Below are positions 36,732 through 46,165 of a stretch of 57,477 nucleotides of DNA, one piece after another. The stretch comes from an uncultured Planktomarina sp. (GTDB taxonomy: Bacteria; Pseudomonadota; Alphaproteobacteria; Rhodobacterales; Rhodobacteraceae): the NCBI GenBank assembly GCA_943788425.1, contig CALSQF010000013.1, positions 1 through 57,477 on the forward strand, in the 5' to 3' direction. The notes under the pieces are model-generated. The model was given only the letters and a program-made list of their open reading frames with translations. It was not told the origin of the DNA and ran no database searches. Each line of letters opens with the position of its first letter. The stretch's first letter is position 1. A program made the position numbers and the translations under genes.

Positions 36732-37282
36732 GTATCTTTACCAGGTTTTGGAGCAGCCTTTTTAGCCGCAGATTTTTTGGGCGTCGCCGATTTTTTCGCA
36801 GCCGCTGGTTTCTTGGCTGCCGCAGGTTTCTTAGCAGCCGCAAGTTTCTTAGCCGGCGCGGGTTTTTTAGCTGCCGCAGGTTTTTGGGTCTCCTTGGAGG
36901 CCACGGCCTTCGTCACTTTTTCCGCGTCAAGGCGCTGCTGCGCTCTTTCAGCCATGGCATCATGCATTTTCTTGGCTTTTTCAGCCCGCTCTTCTGACAG
37001 TTTTCCAATTTCAGATCCCGGTACGAAATCTTTCCACTTGGTGGTCGGATCCGAGACGCTGCGCACCCCGTCTTTGAGAGAGTTGACCGAGTCCATCGCA
37101 TCTTTCACGCCCGCATCATCAGCAGCGTCGTTCATCGCCCGGCTGAAATCACGGGCCATGGCCTTGGCTTTACCGACAAATTGACCAATTTTGCGAAACA
37201 CGCCGGGCAATTCTTTAGGACCGATGACAATCAGCCCCACGACAGCCGCGACCAGTATCTCAGCCCATCCCAATCCAAACAT
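36728..37282 (-). CDS. tatB: Sec-independent translocase subunit TatB
   Basis: The 184-residue protein has the TatB N-terminus [20 protein letters not shown] (residues 3-22, with the conserved Glu), the [12 protein letters not shown] hinge and a long amphipathic helix. The C-terminal 55 residues are an Ala/Lys/Pro tract of AAAKKP-like repeats coded by a repetitive DNA stretch (about 36735-36890). Such histone-like tails vary between strains and could promote slippage at the DNA level. Confidence 0.94.
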   Translation of the reverse strand: MFGLGWAEILVAAVVGLIVIGPKELPGVFRKIGQFVGKAKAMARDFSRAMNDAADDAGVKDAMDSVNSLKDGVRSVSDPTTKWKDFVPGSEIGKLSEERAEKAKKMHDAMAERAQQRLDAEKVTKAVASKETQKPAAAKKPAPAKKLAAAKKPAAAKKPAAAKKSATPKKSAAKKAAPKPGKDT

Positions 37283-37317
37283 CGAGACCCTTCCTTATGT
37301 CAAAGAGGTAATAGTGA

Positions 37318-37545
37318 TTAGGATTTGTCTTTTTCCGTATCAGGCGTCACATCTTTTGCGCCTTCGGATGCGGCTTCCTCAATCTCTTGCTGGCCATCAT
37401 TGACGCCTTTTTTGAAGGCGGTGATGCCTTTGCCCATTTCGCCCATCATGGCAGAGATTTTTCCGCGGCCGAATAGAACCAAGACGACAAGGGCTATGAT
37501 CAAATAGCCCATCGGAGGGATGTTTGTGAGAAATGCAGGGGTCAT
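37318..37545 (-). CDS. tatA: Sec-independent translocase subunit TatA
   Basis: The 75-residue pore-forming protein has a single membrane helix (about residues 13-27, MGYLIIALVVLVLFG), the FGRGK hinge and an amphipathic helix MMGEMGKGITAFKKG, then an acidic tail. The start at 37545 has AAGGAT eight bases upstream; a shorter start at residue 12 is nearer to the usual TatA length before the helix. It is first in tatABC and divergent from the WYL regulator. Confidence 0.92.
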   Translation of the reverse strand: MTPAFLTNIPPMGYLIIALVVLVLFGRGKISAMMGEMGKGITAFKKGVNDGQQEIEEAASEGAKDVTPDTEKDKS

Positions 37546-37661
37546 ATCGTGTATCCTTAGATGAAGTGTTGGCTGTTTCTAAGCCAGTTGTGCCGGAGCA
37601 GAAAGCAGGTTCGCAACATTTTGCCGTTGTGTGGACACTCAACTGCCATTATTCTGTCAGT

Positions 37662-38345
37662 ATGGCACGCAAAGACCGTCTTTTTTCCCTGATTCAAATC
37701 CTACGCGATGGAAATCTCTACCGGGCTTGCGATTTGGCAGAGCTTGTTGGCGTGTCGCTCCGTACGCTTTATCGCGACATGGACACTTTGGCAGCTTCTG
37801 GCGTGCCCATTCGCGGTGAGCGCGGCCTCGGATATCAAATCACCGCCGCCTACACGCTGCCGGCGCTCAATTTGACGAAAACTGAGCTGGAGGCGCTGCA
37901 TTTGGGATTGGCAGCCGTGGGGGAAAGTGAAGATGCCGAGCTTTCGGCCGCCGCAAAAGCCCTGTCGCGGCGCATAGACGGGGTTTTACCCGAAGATAGC
38001 GCTGCAGCCTCGGGTTGGTCCTTTGCCACCTACCCTTTCGCCGATGCCGCCCGCGGCTTTCAGCATATGCCAAAACTCAGGCAGGCCATTCGTTCGAAAC
38101 AGTTGATGCAGATTACGATTGGCTCCCAAATACGGCGATTGCGACCTTTGGCGCTGGATTATTGGGGGCGGCTGTGGACCCTAGCCGCTTGGTGTGAAAG
38201 CACGCAGGGGTTTGTCACCCTCCGGGTGGATGAAATCACGCGGCTTGACGCCATGCCAGCCGTATTTGTTGAGGAGCCCGGCAAATCCTTGGTCGATTAT
38301 TTGGCGTGGAGCAAACATCCCGACCGCGCACGCCATCGATCATAA
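37662..38345 (+). CDS. YafY/DeoR-type transcriptional regulator with WYL domain
   Basis: The 227-residue regulator has an N-terminal HTH_11 (LFSLIQILRDGNLYRACDLA then VSLRTLYRDMDTL, residues 6-45) and a C-terminal WYL-type domain (PLALDYWGRLWTLAAWCE, with YWG in place of the usual YY/YW pattern). WYL regulators often sense nucleic acids or metabolites. The start at 37662 (MARKDRL) matches the family; the longer frame crosses the tatA promoter. It faces the fbpC-like ATPase gene convergently, 13 bases away, so its target is not obvious. Confidence 0.88.
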   Translation: MARKDRLFSLIQILRDGNLYRACDLAELVGVSLRTLYRDMDTLAASGVPIRGERGLGYQITAAYTLPALNLTKTELEALHLGLAAVGESEDAELSAAAKALSRRIDGVLPEDSAAASGWSFATYPFADAARGFQHMPKLRQAIRSKQLMQITIGSQIRRLRPLALDYWGRLWTLAAWCESTQGFVTLRVDEITRLDAMPAVFVEEPGKSLVDYLAWSKHPDRARHRS

Positions 38346-38358
38346 CCGCGCTTGGGCG

Positions 38359-39435
38359 TCATTCAGAGCGGGGAAAGACGTAGCAATTCTTGCGTGGCGC
38401 CAGCAGCCAAAACAGCGTGTCAGGCTTTGGCAAAAACACTGAGGGCACCGAAGCGGTCAGCACCGCGCCTTGCTCAAGCTTAAAATCGACCAATGAATTC
38501 TGCCCCAAAAAACGCGACCGCAGCACCTTGGCGCGCGCCGCATGGCCCATGGCATCGGTCGGGCTGGGGCCTTGGCCAGCACGGTCAAAATCAATGCGAA
38601 TGTGTTGCGGGCGGATGACGATGTCCAATATCGTGCCATCTGCATGACCGGGCGCGAAGAATTCGCCGAAGGGCGTTTTGGCCAGGGCGCCTTTAACTTT
38701 TCCCACCATGACATTGATATCACTAAAAAATGATGCAGCGTCTTTATCGATCGGCGAATTATAGATTGTATAGGGCGCGCCTTTTTGCACAATCTTGCCG
38801 TCTCGCATCAGGGCAATCTCATCGGCCATTTTCATCGCCTCGCCAGGATCATGCGTCACCATTAAAACTGCCGTGCCCGCTTCGCGCAGAACCTCGAGCG
38901 TCTCATCACGGATTCCATCGCGCAAGCGATCATCTAGGCCGGAAAACGGCTCATCAAGAAGCATGATTCTGGGTCCCGGCGCCACCGCGCGGGCCAATGC
39001 CACCCGCTGCTGCTCCCCGCCGGATAATTCATGGGGCATCTGAGCGCCATAGCCGGCCAGATCGACCCGCTCCAAAAGCTCTTCGGCCCGCGCACGACGC
39101 ATCGACTTTGCGCCTTTCAGACCAAAAGCGACGTTTTCCCAAACAGATAGATGTGGGAAAAGTGCAAAATCTTGGAACATCATGCCGATGTTGCGCAGCT
39201 CAGGGGGTTGCGAGCGCGTGCCATCACAGACCAATGCGCCGTCAATCAACACCTCGCCGCTATCTTGCCGCTCAACCCCTGCCACAATGCGCAACGTGGT
39301 CGATTTCCCGCATCCCGAGGGGCCCAGCAGGCACGTCACCTGCCCCGGTTCAAGCCGCAGGCTGACATCATCCACCGCGAATTGACCGGCAAAGCGGCGC
39401 GACAAGTTTCGGATTTCAAGTCTCGGATTCGACAA
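38359..39435 (-). CDS. FbpC-like ABC transporter ATP-binding protein (orphan)
   Basis: This 358-residue ATPase has Walker A GPSGCGKST (about residues 38-46), the Q-loop MMFQDFALFPHLSV, signature LSGGEQQRVALARA, Walker B IMLLDEPFSGLD and a C-terminal TOBE-type regulatory region (IVIRPQHIRIDF onward). The profile fits ferric-iron/putrescine/sulfate-type importers (FbpC/PotA/CysA group). No permease or binding-protein gene is in reach on either side, so it must work with components encoded elsewhere or serve several importers. Confidence 0.88.
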   Translation of the reverse strand: MSNPRLEIRNLSRRFAGQFAVDDVSLRLEPGQVTCLLGPSGCGKSTTLRIVAGVERQDSGEVLIDGALVCDGTRSQPPELRNIGMMFQDFALFPHLSVWENVAFGLKGAKSMRRARAEELLERVDLAGYGAQMPHELSGGEQQRVALARAVAPGPRIMLLDEPFSGLDDRLRDGIRDETLEVLREAGTAVLMVTHDPGEAMKMADEIALMRDGKIVQKGAPYTIYNSPIDKDAASFFSDINVMVGKVKGALAKTPFGEFFAPGHADGTILDIVIRPQHIRIDFDRAGQGPSPTDAMGHAARAKVLRSRFLGQNSLVDFKLEQGAVLTASVPSVFLPKPDTLFWLLAPRKNCYVFPRSE

Positions 39436-39490
39436 CAGAAGCGCCTAACTGACAAAAACACTCAGGCTTATGTATGTGGCATGCGGTGAT

Positions 39491-40531
39491 TTAGCAACAG
39501 CTGGCCTCTGCGGCATCAGCTTCAAAAGGAGACGCAGCGCCGCAGCCTTCGAAAATGCCATAGTGCGTATCAAATGAGCCGATGAACTCGAAATGCGCCG
39601 CAAATCGCGTTTGCGCCAGCATATTCCAAGTATTCCCACAGACCGGGAAGACCTTCCCCGTTTCGATCCAATGATGCCCATCCAGCGGCAGACCATGAGG
39701 GCAATTTTCAATTGTCCCTTTGTAGATCACCGCCTGCCCGTAGTCCTCGCAATCACTTTCCAAATCCGCCAATTTCCATAGGCGATAGGTGGCGGAGGTA
39801 AATTTTAGCGGCGCTACCGCGGCTTCCAGCACGGGGTTTTCAATGGTGATGGGGCGATGGGTGACCAAACGCGGATCTTTGAAGCCTGCCATTCCCGCAT
39901 GGTTAAGAAAATCATTCCAATACAGAGCTCCAGACAGGCATTCGCCATAGAGCACCTCATCGCGCGCCATAGCCTCTGGCACGCGGCGATCGGCATAGAC
40001 ATCCGAAAAATACATCTCGCCACCGGGTTTGAGCAGCTCATAAGCCCCCTGCAACACCGCTTGCTTATCGCTCGCGAGATTGACCACGCAATTGGAGACA
40101 ATCACGTCGAAGGAGTCCGGATCCAGCGGTAAATCTCCGAGCGATTCAATATAACCTTTGTGAAACGCAACATTTGATGCGCGATATCCAAATGCCTCCC
40201 GATGATAGTCTTGAAAGCTTCGGGCGACATCGAGCTGCGCGTCGGTCATATCCACACCGACCACAAAGCCCTCTTCGCCCACCATTTGCGACAGCGCATA
40301 AACATCCCGGCCCGCGCCGCAGCCAAGATCTAATACCCGCGCGCCCTTGAGGGCTTCGGGCGCAATCAAACCGCAGCCATAATAGCGCATCAGCACCGCA
40401 TCATGCAGCTGCGCTAGGATTTTCTTCAACCAGCTGGGCATTTCGGCCGGCTCGCAGCAGGCATTGGTTTGAAGATCGGCCGAAGACTGCAAGGTTTTGC
40501 CATAATATTCTTGCACGTTTTCATGTTTCAT
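39491..40531 (-). CDS. arsM: ArsM-like arsenite methyltransferase
   Basis: The 346-residue SAM-dependent methyltransferase has motif I VLDLGCGAGRD (about residues 66-76). The ArsM cysteine set is present: a Cys pair at 25-26 (NACCEP), Cys148 (SNCVVNL) and Cys198 (YGECLSG), which bind As(III). The C-terminal domain (FPVCGNTW, HYGIFEGCG) is that of the longer ArsM group. It would methylate arsenite in the cytoplasm. The first good start is ATG 40531, with TTG 40534 just before it. No arsR or arsenite pump gene is adjacent. The family is clear; the substrate is inferred from cysteines. Confidence 0.85.
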   Translation of the reverse strand: MKHENVQEYYGKTLQSSADLQTNACCEPAEMPSWLKKILAQLHDAVLMRYYGCGLIAPEALKGARVLDLGCGAGRDVYALSQMVGEEGFVVGVDMTDAQLDVARSFQDYHREAFGYRASNVAFHKGYIESLGDLPLDPDSFDVIVSNCVVNLASDKQAVLQGAYELLKPGGEMYFSDVYADRRVPEAMARDEVLYGECLSGALYWNDFLNHAGMAGFKDPRLVTHRPITIENPVLEAAVAPLKFTSATYRLWKLADLESDCEDYGQAVIYKGTIENCPHGLPLDGHHWIETGKVFPVCGNTWNMLAQTRFAAHFEFIGSFDTHYGIFEGCGAASPFEADAAEASCC

Positions 40532-40650
40532 CAATAAAGCCCTTCAATATGTTTCGTTTCAAAATCCGCCGCGCATTGCTTGCCGCGCATGCCCGGTCAT
40601 ACCTTTGGACATTCGCTTGAAAAAGGAAAGCTCTACGCGGCGTGATCCGG

Positions 40651-41430
40651 TTAAATTGTGGCGTTTGTCGCGCCACCATCAAGCAAAATATTCTGCCCCA
40701 CCATAAATCCCGCATGTTGCGAGCATAAAAACGCACAGGCCGCTCCGAATTCTTCAGCAGTGCCATAGCGGCGCGCGGGAATCGTGGCCTGTCGCTGGCT
40801 TTGCGCCTGCGCCATTGTGATACCTTGGGCCTTTACGATGCCACTGTCGAGTGAGACCGCCCGGTCCGTGGCATGAATGCCGGGCAAAAGATTGTTAATC
40901 GTAACGCCATGTTCGGCCACTTGTCGTGCCGTTCCTGCAACATATCCGGTCAACCCCGTGCGGGCGGCATTGGACAGGCCAAGAACCCCGATAGGCGCTT
41001 TGACCGACTGGCTGGTGATATTCACCACCCGGCCCCAACCGCGGGTCATCATTGCCGGCAGGCAGGCTTTCATCAAGGCAATCGGCGTTAACATATTGGC
41101 GTCAAGAGCTGCGATAAAATCAGCGCGATCCCAGTCGGACCATAGCCCTGGCGGCGGCCCTCCGGCGTTGGTCACCAAAATATCGACATCCCCGGCTGCG
41201 CTCAGCAACATCTCCTGCCCCTCGGGCGTGGTGACATCGCAGGCCACCTCGGTGACAGATACCCCACAGTTAGAGCGAATCTCAGAGGCCGTGGCGGCCA
41301 ACACATCACCATTCCGCCCATTGATCACCAGATGAACCCCTTCACCGGCCAAAGCCTCAGCACAGCCCCGCCCAAGACCTTTTGAAGAGGCACACACCAA
41401 AGCTTTCTTGCCAGAAATTCCCATATCCAT
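40651..41430 (-). CDS. SDR family oxidoreductase lacking the YxxxK motif
   Basis: The 259-residue protein folds as a short-chain dehydrogenase: nucleotide loop ASSKGLGRGCAEAL (about residues 14-27), NAGGPPPG, the catalytic-Ser region NITSQSVKAP and C-terminal LDGG. Where Tyr-x-x-x-Lys is expected, the sequence reads GLSNAARTGLTGY, so Tyr is replaced by Ser and Lys by Arg. I recall a coherent subfamily with this GLSNAAR pattern, so it is not decay; its chemistry is unknown. A GAGGAAATAAACA site supports ATG 41430. It lies 119 bases upstream of arsM on the same strand. Confidence 0.85.
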   Translation of the reverse strand: MDMGISGKKALVCASSKGLGRGCAEALAGEGVHLVINGRNGDVLAATASEIRSNCGVSVTEVACDVTTPEGQEMLLSAAGDVDILVTNAGGPPPGLWSDWDRADFIAALDANMLTPIALMKACLPAMMTRGWGRVVNITSQSVKAPIGVLGLSNAARTGLTGYVAGTARQVAEHGVTINNLLPGIHATDRAVSLDSGIVKAQGITMAQAQSQRQATIPARRYGTAEEFGAACAFLCSQHAGFMVGQNILLDGGATNATI

Positions 41431-41626
41431 TGTTTATTTCCTCGTTAAGTATTCACAAAGTCTAGCATTTGGGAGGGTCTTATGACACCAGTCCTTGTTA
41501 AAAAATACGTGCTAATTGAACAAAAAAGTTACCAAAGCATAAATTTGAGTTTACGTATATAAAATTTTCTCACACATATGGGGGATATTATCCTTTAGTA
41601 GAACGTTTATACCTGAATAATTTCAA

Positions 41627-42582
41627 ATGATGGCAAAGGTGCAGGCCTTCACAATTTATACGAGCGGGCAGCTCGCCGCGGTGCAAGGCGTTAACTATGG
41701 CGATCTCTTGTCCCATAAGACAGATCTATATCTCGAAGATATTCATCGTCTAAAGGCAAAAGCCCAACCCACCCGATTGACTTTGCAAGCGGACGCTTCT
41801 GGTCAGAGGCTTCGTGTGGCGCCTCATAGCGCCATTGGTGCAATCGGCGCGGCAGTCTACCTGGACTGTAAAATCACCCTCATGTCCGATGTCGGGCAGA
41901 CCTTCGGCGCTCTGATCTTTGTAGAGGTTGAACTTGGAAAGATTAAACAAGTCTATCTATCTGGATTCTGCGCCATGCGGCCCGATACAGACTATCGATT
42001 ACTAGCATTGAGTCCCATGTTAATCTAGGCAAATTGGCCGAGCTGAGCTATCCAATTTTCTATCCCGGTACGCAAATCACCCTAGCTGACCGGCGCCTAT
42101 GCGCTGTCGAGGATCTCAAACCCAGGCAAAAGCTTCTCACTCAGGACTTCGCAGAGCAAAACGTGACAGGCGTTGAGATCAAAACCCAACGCAAGCAGGG
42201 CGAGAACCGTCCTATATGGATCGCGAAATCCTACTTTGGCACAGATCGCGATCTCATCCTGAGCGCAGAGCACCACATCTGATATCCCCAAACCGATGGC
42301 AGCCACGGGGGACGATTCATCAAAGCAATGCATTTGTACAGTGGCACAACAATCGATTGGGTGGAGGCTGGTTTTGTGGATTGCGTTCAAATACGTTTTG
42401 CCATTTCGCACTTGGTTTTTGCCAATGGCCTTGCTGTGCAATCTCGCATGCGCGGCGAAGATCGGAGCAGCGAGGCATCCGAAAGATTGCCGCGGGCTGT
42501 GCAATCCTCATCTCACCCCGCAAAACCCAGCCGGCGCGCTCTGTATTTGCCCAGTGGCCTGCCTTATAAAAATGTCGGCTAG
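41627..42582 (+). pseudogene. Decayed Hint (Hedgehog/intein) domain protein
   Basis: Three pieces line up as one Hint_2-type protein. Frame 1 (41627-42028) has KITLMSDVGQTFGALIFVEV and ends DTDYRLLALSP. A shift near 42030 leads to frame 2, FYPGTQITLADRRLCAVEDL and then DLILSAEHH. A TGA at 42280-42282 interrupts it, and the same frame continues with GTTIDWVEAGFVDCVQIRFA to 42582. The Hint nucleophile Cys that should start CFxPGT is replaced (IFYPGT), and the His-containing block is intact only in part. One frameshift, one stop and loss of the nucleophile indicate a pseudogene of a secreted/self-processing-type protein. Confidence 0.72.
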
Positions 42583-42669
42583 AGCTGGGCCACTCGAAAA
42601 AACCGCCCATGCCACCTGTGTGAGACAGGATTTCTTGCCAATGGCATCATCCCAACCTATACGCGGGTC

Positions 42670-44268
42670 ATGTTAGACAACCGCCCCACCCTTCCACCAG
42701 AAATTGCCCGCCGGCGCACCTTTGCCATCATCAGCCACCCTGATGCCGGCAAGACCACTTTAACGGAAAAATTTCTGCTTTACGGCGGCGCCATTCAAAT
42801 GGCCGGGCAAGTACGCGCCAAGGGTGAGGCCCGAAGAACGCGCTCAGATTTCATGAAAATGGAGCAAGATCGAGGCATCTCGGTATCCGCCTCAGCCATG
42901 TCATTTGACTTCCAAACCTTTCGGTTCAATTTGGTGGACACCCCGGGCCACTCGGATTTTTCCGAAGATACTTATCGCACGCTCACAGCTGTTGACGCGG
43001 CCGTAATGGTCATTGACGGCGCCAAAGGTGTTGAAAGCCAGACCCAAAAGCTCTTTGAAGTCTGCCGCCTGCGCGATCTGCCAATATTGACGTTTTGTAA
43101 TAAAATGGACCGCGAAAGCCGTGACACTTTCGATATCATTGATGAGATTCAACAAAATCTCGCGATTGATGTCACGCCCGCCTCTTGGCCCATTGGGCGC
43201 GGTCGGGAATTCATTGGCACCTATGACCTCTTGCGTGACCGATTGGAACTTATGGACAGAGCAGACCGCAATAGAGTGTCTGGATCTCTAAAAATCAATG
43301 GATTGGACGATCCAGCCCTGGCAGAACATTTGCCTGCGGACCTTCTTGAAGTGTTTCTTGAAGAGATTGAAATGGCCAAAGAGCTGTTGCCAACTATGGA
43401 CCGTCAGGCGCTGCTGGATGGTACTTTAACCCCAATTTGGTTCGGTTCGGCCATCAATTCCTTTGGGGTACAAGAATTGATGCAGGGCATCGCTGATTTT
43501 GGCCCCGAGCCACAGCCGCAAAGGGCAGAACCGCGCTTTCTCGCCCCGGAAGAGCTCAAAGTGGCGGGGTTTGTGTTCAAAGTGCAGGCCAATATGGACC
43601 CTAAACACCGCGATCGCGTCGCCTTTGTACGCTTGGCTTCAGGCCACTTCAAACGCGGGATGAAATTGACGCATGTGCGCAGTAAGAAGCAGATGTCGAT
43701 TTCCAACCCGGTCCTCTTTCTTGCTGCCGACCGTGAACTGGCCGAGGAGGCTTGGGCGGGGGACATCATTGGCATTCCGAACCACGGACAATTGCGCATT
43801 GGCGACACGCTGACAGAAGGGGAAACGCTCCAGGTAACTGGCATTCCGAGTTTTGCACCAGAATTGCTGCAATCTGTCCGCGCAGGCGATCCGCTTAAAG
43901 CCAAGCACTTGGAAAAAGCCCTCATGCAATTTGCCGAAGAAGGCGCAGCCAAGGTCTTTAAACCGATGATTGGATCAGGCTTTATTGTCGGAGTGGTGGG
44001 AGCCTTACAATTTGAGGTGCTAGCCAGCCGCATTGAGCTTGAATACGGGCTTCCGGTGAGGATGGAGCCCAGTCAATTTACCTCGGCCCGCTGGGTCTCA
44101 GGGCCGCTGGACAAGATCGACGCCTTCGCACAGACCAACAAACAGCATATGGCGCGGGACAATGATGACGACATGGTGTTTTTGACGCGGCTACAATGGG
44201 ACATTGACCGCGTCGCACGCGACTATCCAGATGTGGCATTGACCGCGACGAAAGAAATGATGGTATAA
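42670..44268 (+). CDS. prfC: Peptide chain release factor 3
   Basis: The 532-residue GTPase recycles RF1/RF2 from the ribosome. G1 is SHPDAGKTT (about residues 21-29), switch I lies in RGISVSASAMSF, G3 is VDTPGHSDFSEDT and G4 NKMD (TFCNKMDRESRD). The domain arrangement and length match RF3, and the C-terminal region is complete (GALQFEVLASRIELEYG). Confidence 0.96.
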   Translation: MLDNRPTLPPEIARRRTFAIISHPDAGKTTLTEKFLLYGGAIQMAGQVRAKGEARRTRSDFMKMEQDRGISVSASAMSFDFQTFRFNLVDTPGHSDFSEDTYRTLTAVDAAVMVIDGAKGVESQTQKLFEVCRLRDLPILTFCNKMDRESRDTFDIIDEIQQNLAIDVTPASWPIGRGREFIGTYDLLRDRLELMDRADRNRVSGSLKINGLDDPALAEHLPADLLEVFLEEIEMAKELLPTMDRQALLDGTLTPIWFGSAINSFGVQELMQGIADFGPEPQPQRAEPRFLAPEELKVAGFVFKVQANMDPKHRDRVAFVRLASGHFKRGMKLTHVRSKKQMSISNPVLFLAADRELAEEAWAGDIIGIPNHGQLRIGDTLTEGETLQVTGIPSFAPELLQSVRAGDPLKAKHLEKALMQFAEEGAAKVFKPMIGSGFIVGVVGALQFEVLASRIELEYGLPVRMEPSQFTSARWVSGPLDKIDAFAQTNKQHMARDNDDDMVFLTRLQWDIDRVARDYPDVALTATKEMMV

Positions 44269-44435
44269 CGGCCTATTCGCCGCGGCGGCCATGCCAGCAT
44301 GCGGGTTTGACCTATGGCAGATTACCGCCTATACGAGCGGAGTTGGCAAGGGGCCAACCCTGCGATGGGCGCGAATGACCTGCGTCCAAACACGTTGTGC
44401 AAAATTCTTGTCGCAACACATCTTAATGGACGTAC

Positions 44436-46085
44436 ATGATAAAATTCACTGACCTAAATTTGGACGCTAAAGTCCTTAAATCCATCGCCGAAGCGGGCTA
44501 TGACACCCCTACCCCCATTCAAGCTGGAGCCATTCCGCCGGCACTCGAAGGAAAAGATGTCTTGGGCATCGCACAGACCGGAACCGGCAAGACTGCCAGT
44601 TTTACCCTGCCCATGATCACCTTGCTGGGGCGTGGCCGCGCGCGCGCGCGAATGCCCCGCAGTTTGGTGCTTTGCCCGACCCGCGAATTAGCCGCGCAAG
44701 TTGCTGAAAACTTCGACACCTATACGAAATACAGCAAATTGACCAAAGCTCTGCTAATTGGCGGCGTGAGCTTCAAAGAGCAAGACAAGCTGATTGACCG
44801 AGGCGTCGATGTGTTGATTGCAACACCCGGTCGGCTGCTCGATCACGTTGAACGCGGCAAGTTACTTTTGACCGGCGTGCAGATCATGGTGGTGGATGAG
44901 GCAGATCGGATGCTCGATATGGGTTTCATTCCAGATATTGAGCGGATCTTCAAACTCACCCCCTTCACCCGCCAAACCCTATTTTTTAGCGCGACAATGG
45001 CGCCAGAGATCGAGCGGATCACCAATACGTTCCTCTCAGCGCCTGCAAAAATAGAGGTGGCCCGCGCCGCCACCACCTCCGATACCATCACCCAATCTGT
45101 CATCATGTTCAAAGCCAGCCGCAAAGATCGTGATGGCAAAGAGAAACGGGCACTCTTGCGGGGCATGATTGCCAGCGAAGCGGAAAACTGCACCAATGCC
45201 ATTATCTTTTGCAATCGTAAGATGGATGTGGATGTAGTGGCCAAGTCCATGCAAAAATACGGCCTTGATGCAGCGCCAATTCATGGCGATCTGGATCAAT
45301 CTAAGCGCATGGAAACGCTTGATAATTTTCGATCCGGCGCCCTGCGATTTCTGGTGGCCTCTGATGTGGCGGCGCGCGGGCTTGATGTGCCGAATGTGAG
45401 CCATGTTTTCAACTATGACGTTCCCAGCCATGCGGAGGACTATGTCCACCGCATCGGTCGCACAGGCCGGGCCGGAAAGTCTGGCACAGCGATGATGATT
45501 TGCAGCCCCCGAGATGATAAGAATTTTGCCGCAATCGAAGGGCTGGTGAAAATGGAAATTCCCCGGATGGAGCACGCGATGTCTGGCAAGACTGCCGAGG
45601 CTGAAACAGCTTCCGAGGATCGCACAGAAAAGAAACCGGCAAGACGCGGCCGCACTGTCAAAGCAAAGACATTACCTGCAGAGCCACCGTCCGAGGCGCA
45701 GGCCCTGCCAGAGGCAATCGATACGGCTTCGGCGCCAGAAGATGCTGCGCCGGCAGTCGTGGCCACAGCTGAAGACGCAGCGCAACCGCTCACCCCAGCA
45801 CGCGAAGATCATAAAAACAAGCGCGGTGGCCGTGGACGTGGTCGCAGCCGCGACGCAGAGCCGCGCAACAACAATCGTGGTGGGGCGGCTTTGGATGCCT
45901 CCATGCCCAATTTTATTGCGCAAAGTTTCACCGAACGTTTGTTGGCAGAGGGCAGAGATCCATCGGCTTCCAATACCGCGCCCGAGGATGCTGAACAGCT
46001 CAGCAGCGACGGTGACACCGAAGATCTTAGCCTGACGGCCCAGGCGCCAGAGGACAATACGTCTTTTCAGGAAGACCACGCTTAA
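44436..46085 (+). CDS. DEAD-box RNA helicase (RhlE-like)
   Basis: The 549-residue helicase has the Q motif (TPTPIQAGAIP), Walker A AQTGTGKT (about residues 45-52), PTRELA, VDEADRMLD, SAT and the HRIGRTGRAG motif of domain 2. The C-terminal 170 residues are a low-complexity, Ala/Glu/Pro-rich tail with an RG-rich patch (RGGRGRGRSRD) that likely binds RNA. RhlE-like proteins act in ribosome assembly and RNA decay. The convergent neighbour is RNase J, a functional partner type, with a hairpin terminator in between. Confidence 0.94.
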   Translation: MIKFTDLNLDAKVLKSIAEAGYDTPTPIQAGAIPPALEGKDVLGIAQTGTGKTASFTLPMITLLGRGRARARMPRSLVLCPTRELAAQVAENFDTYTKYSKLTKALLIGGVSFKEQDKLIDRGVDVLIATPGRLLDHVERGKLLLTGVQIMVVDEADRMLDMGFIPDIERIFKLTPFTRQTLFFSATMAPEIERITNTFLSAPAKIEVARAATTSDTITQSVIMFKASRKDRDGKEKRALLRGMIASEAENCTNAIIFCNRKMDVDVVAKSMQKYGLDAAPIHGDLDQSKRMETLDNFRSGALRFLVASDVAARGLDVPNVSHVFNYDVPSHAEDYVHRIGRTGRAGKSGTAMMICSPRDDKNFAAIEGLVKMEIPRMEHAMSGKTAEAETASEDRTEKKPARRGRTVKAKTLPAEPPSEAQALPEAIDTASAPEDAAPAVVATAEDAAQPLTPAREDHKNKRGGRGRGRSRDAEPRNNNRGGAALDASMPNFIAQSFTERLLAEGRDPSASNTAPEDAEQLSSDGDTEDLSLTAQAPEDNTSFQEDHA

Positions 46086-46122
46086 AGCGATCTGGGCATA
46101 ACAGACAATTGCAGCAAATATT

Positions 46123-46150
46123 CCCTGCCCCCTGGCAACATCGGGCAGGG
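46123..46150. terminator. Hairpin between convergent helicase and rnj genes
   Basis: CCCTGCCC (46123-46130) pairs with GGGCAGGG (46143-46150) around a 12-base loop in the 80-base convergent gap. It can serve both strands; no strong T-run follows on either. Confidence 0.6.
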
Positions 46151-46165
46151 TCTGAAACGGTTTGC

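Noticed and set aside
36744-36997. Long ORF antisense to tatB (Phe/Arg/Leu-rich)
   Set aside because: It is the mirror of the AAKKP repeat; its low complexity follows from the tatB coding sequence.
41482-41562. 26-codon ORF with a strong GGGAGGG ribosome site
   Set aside because: It is too short and not recognised. The stretch is AT-rich upstream DNA of the Hint pseudogene, so a real peptide is possible but cannot be supported.
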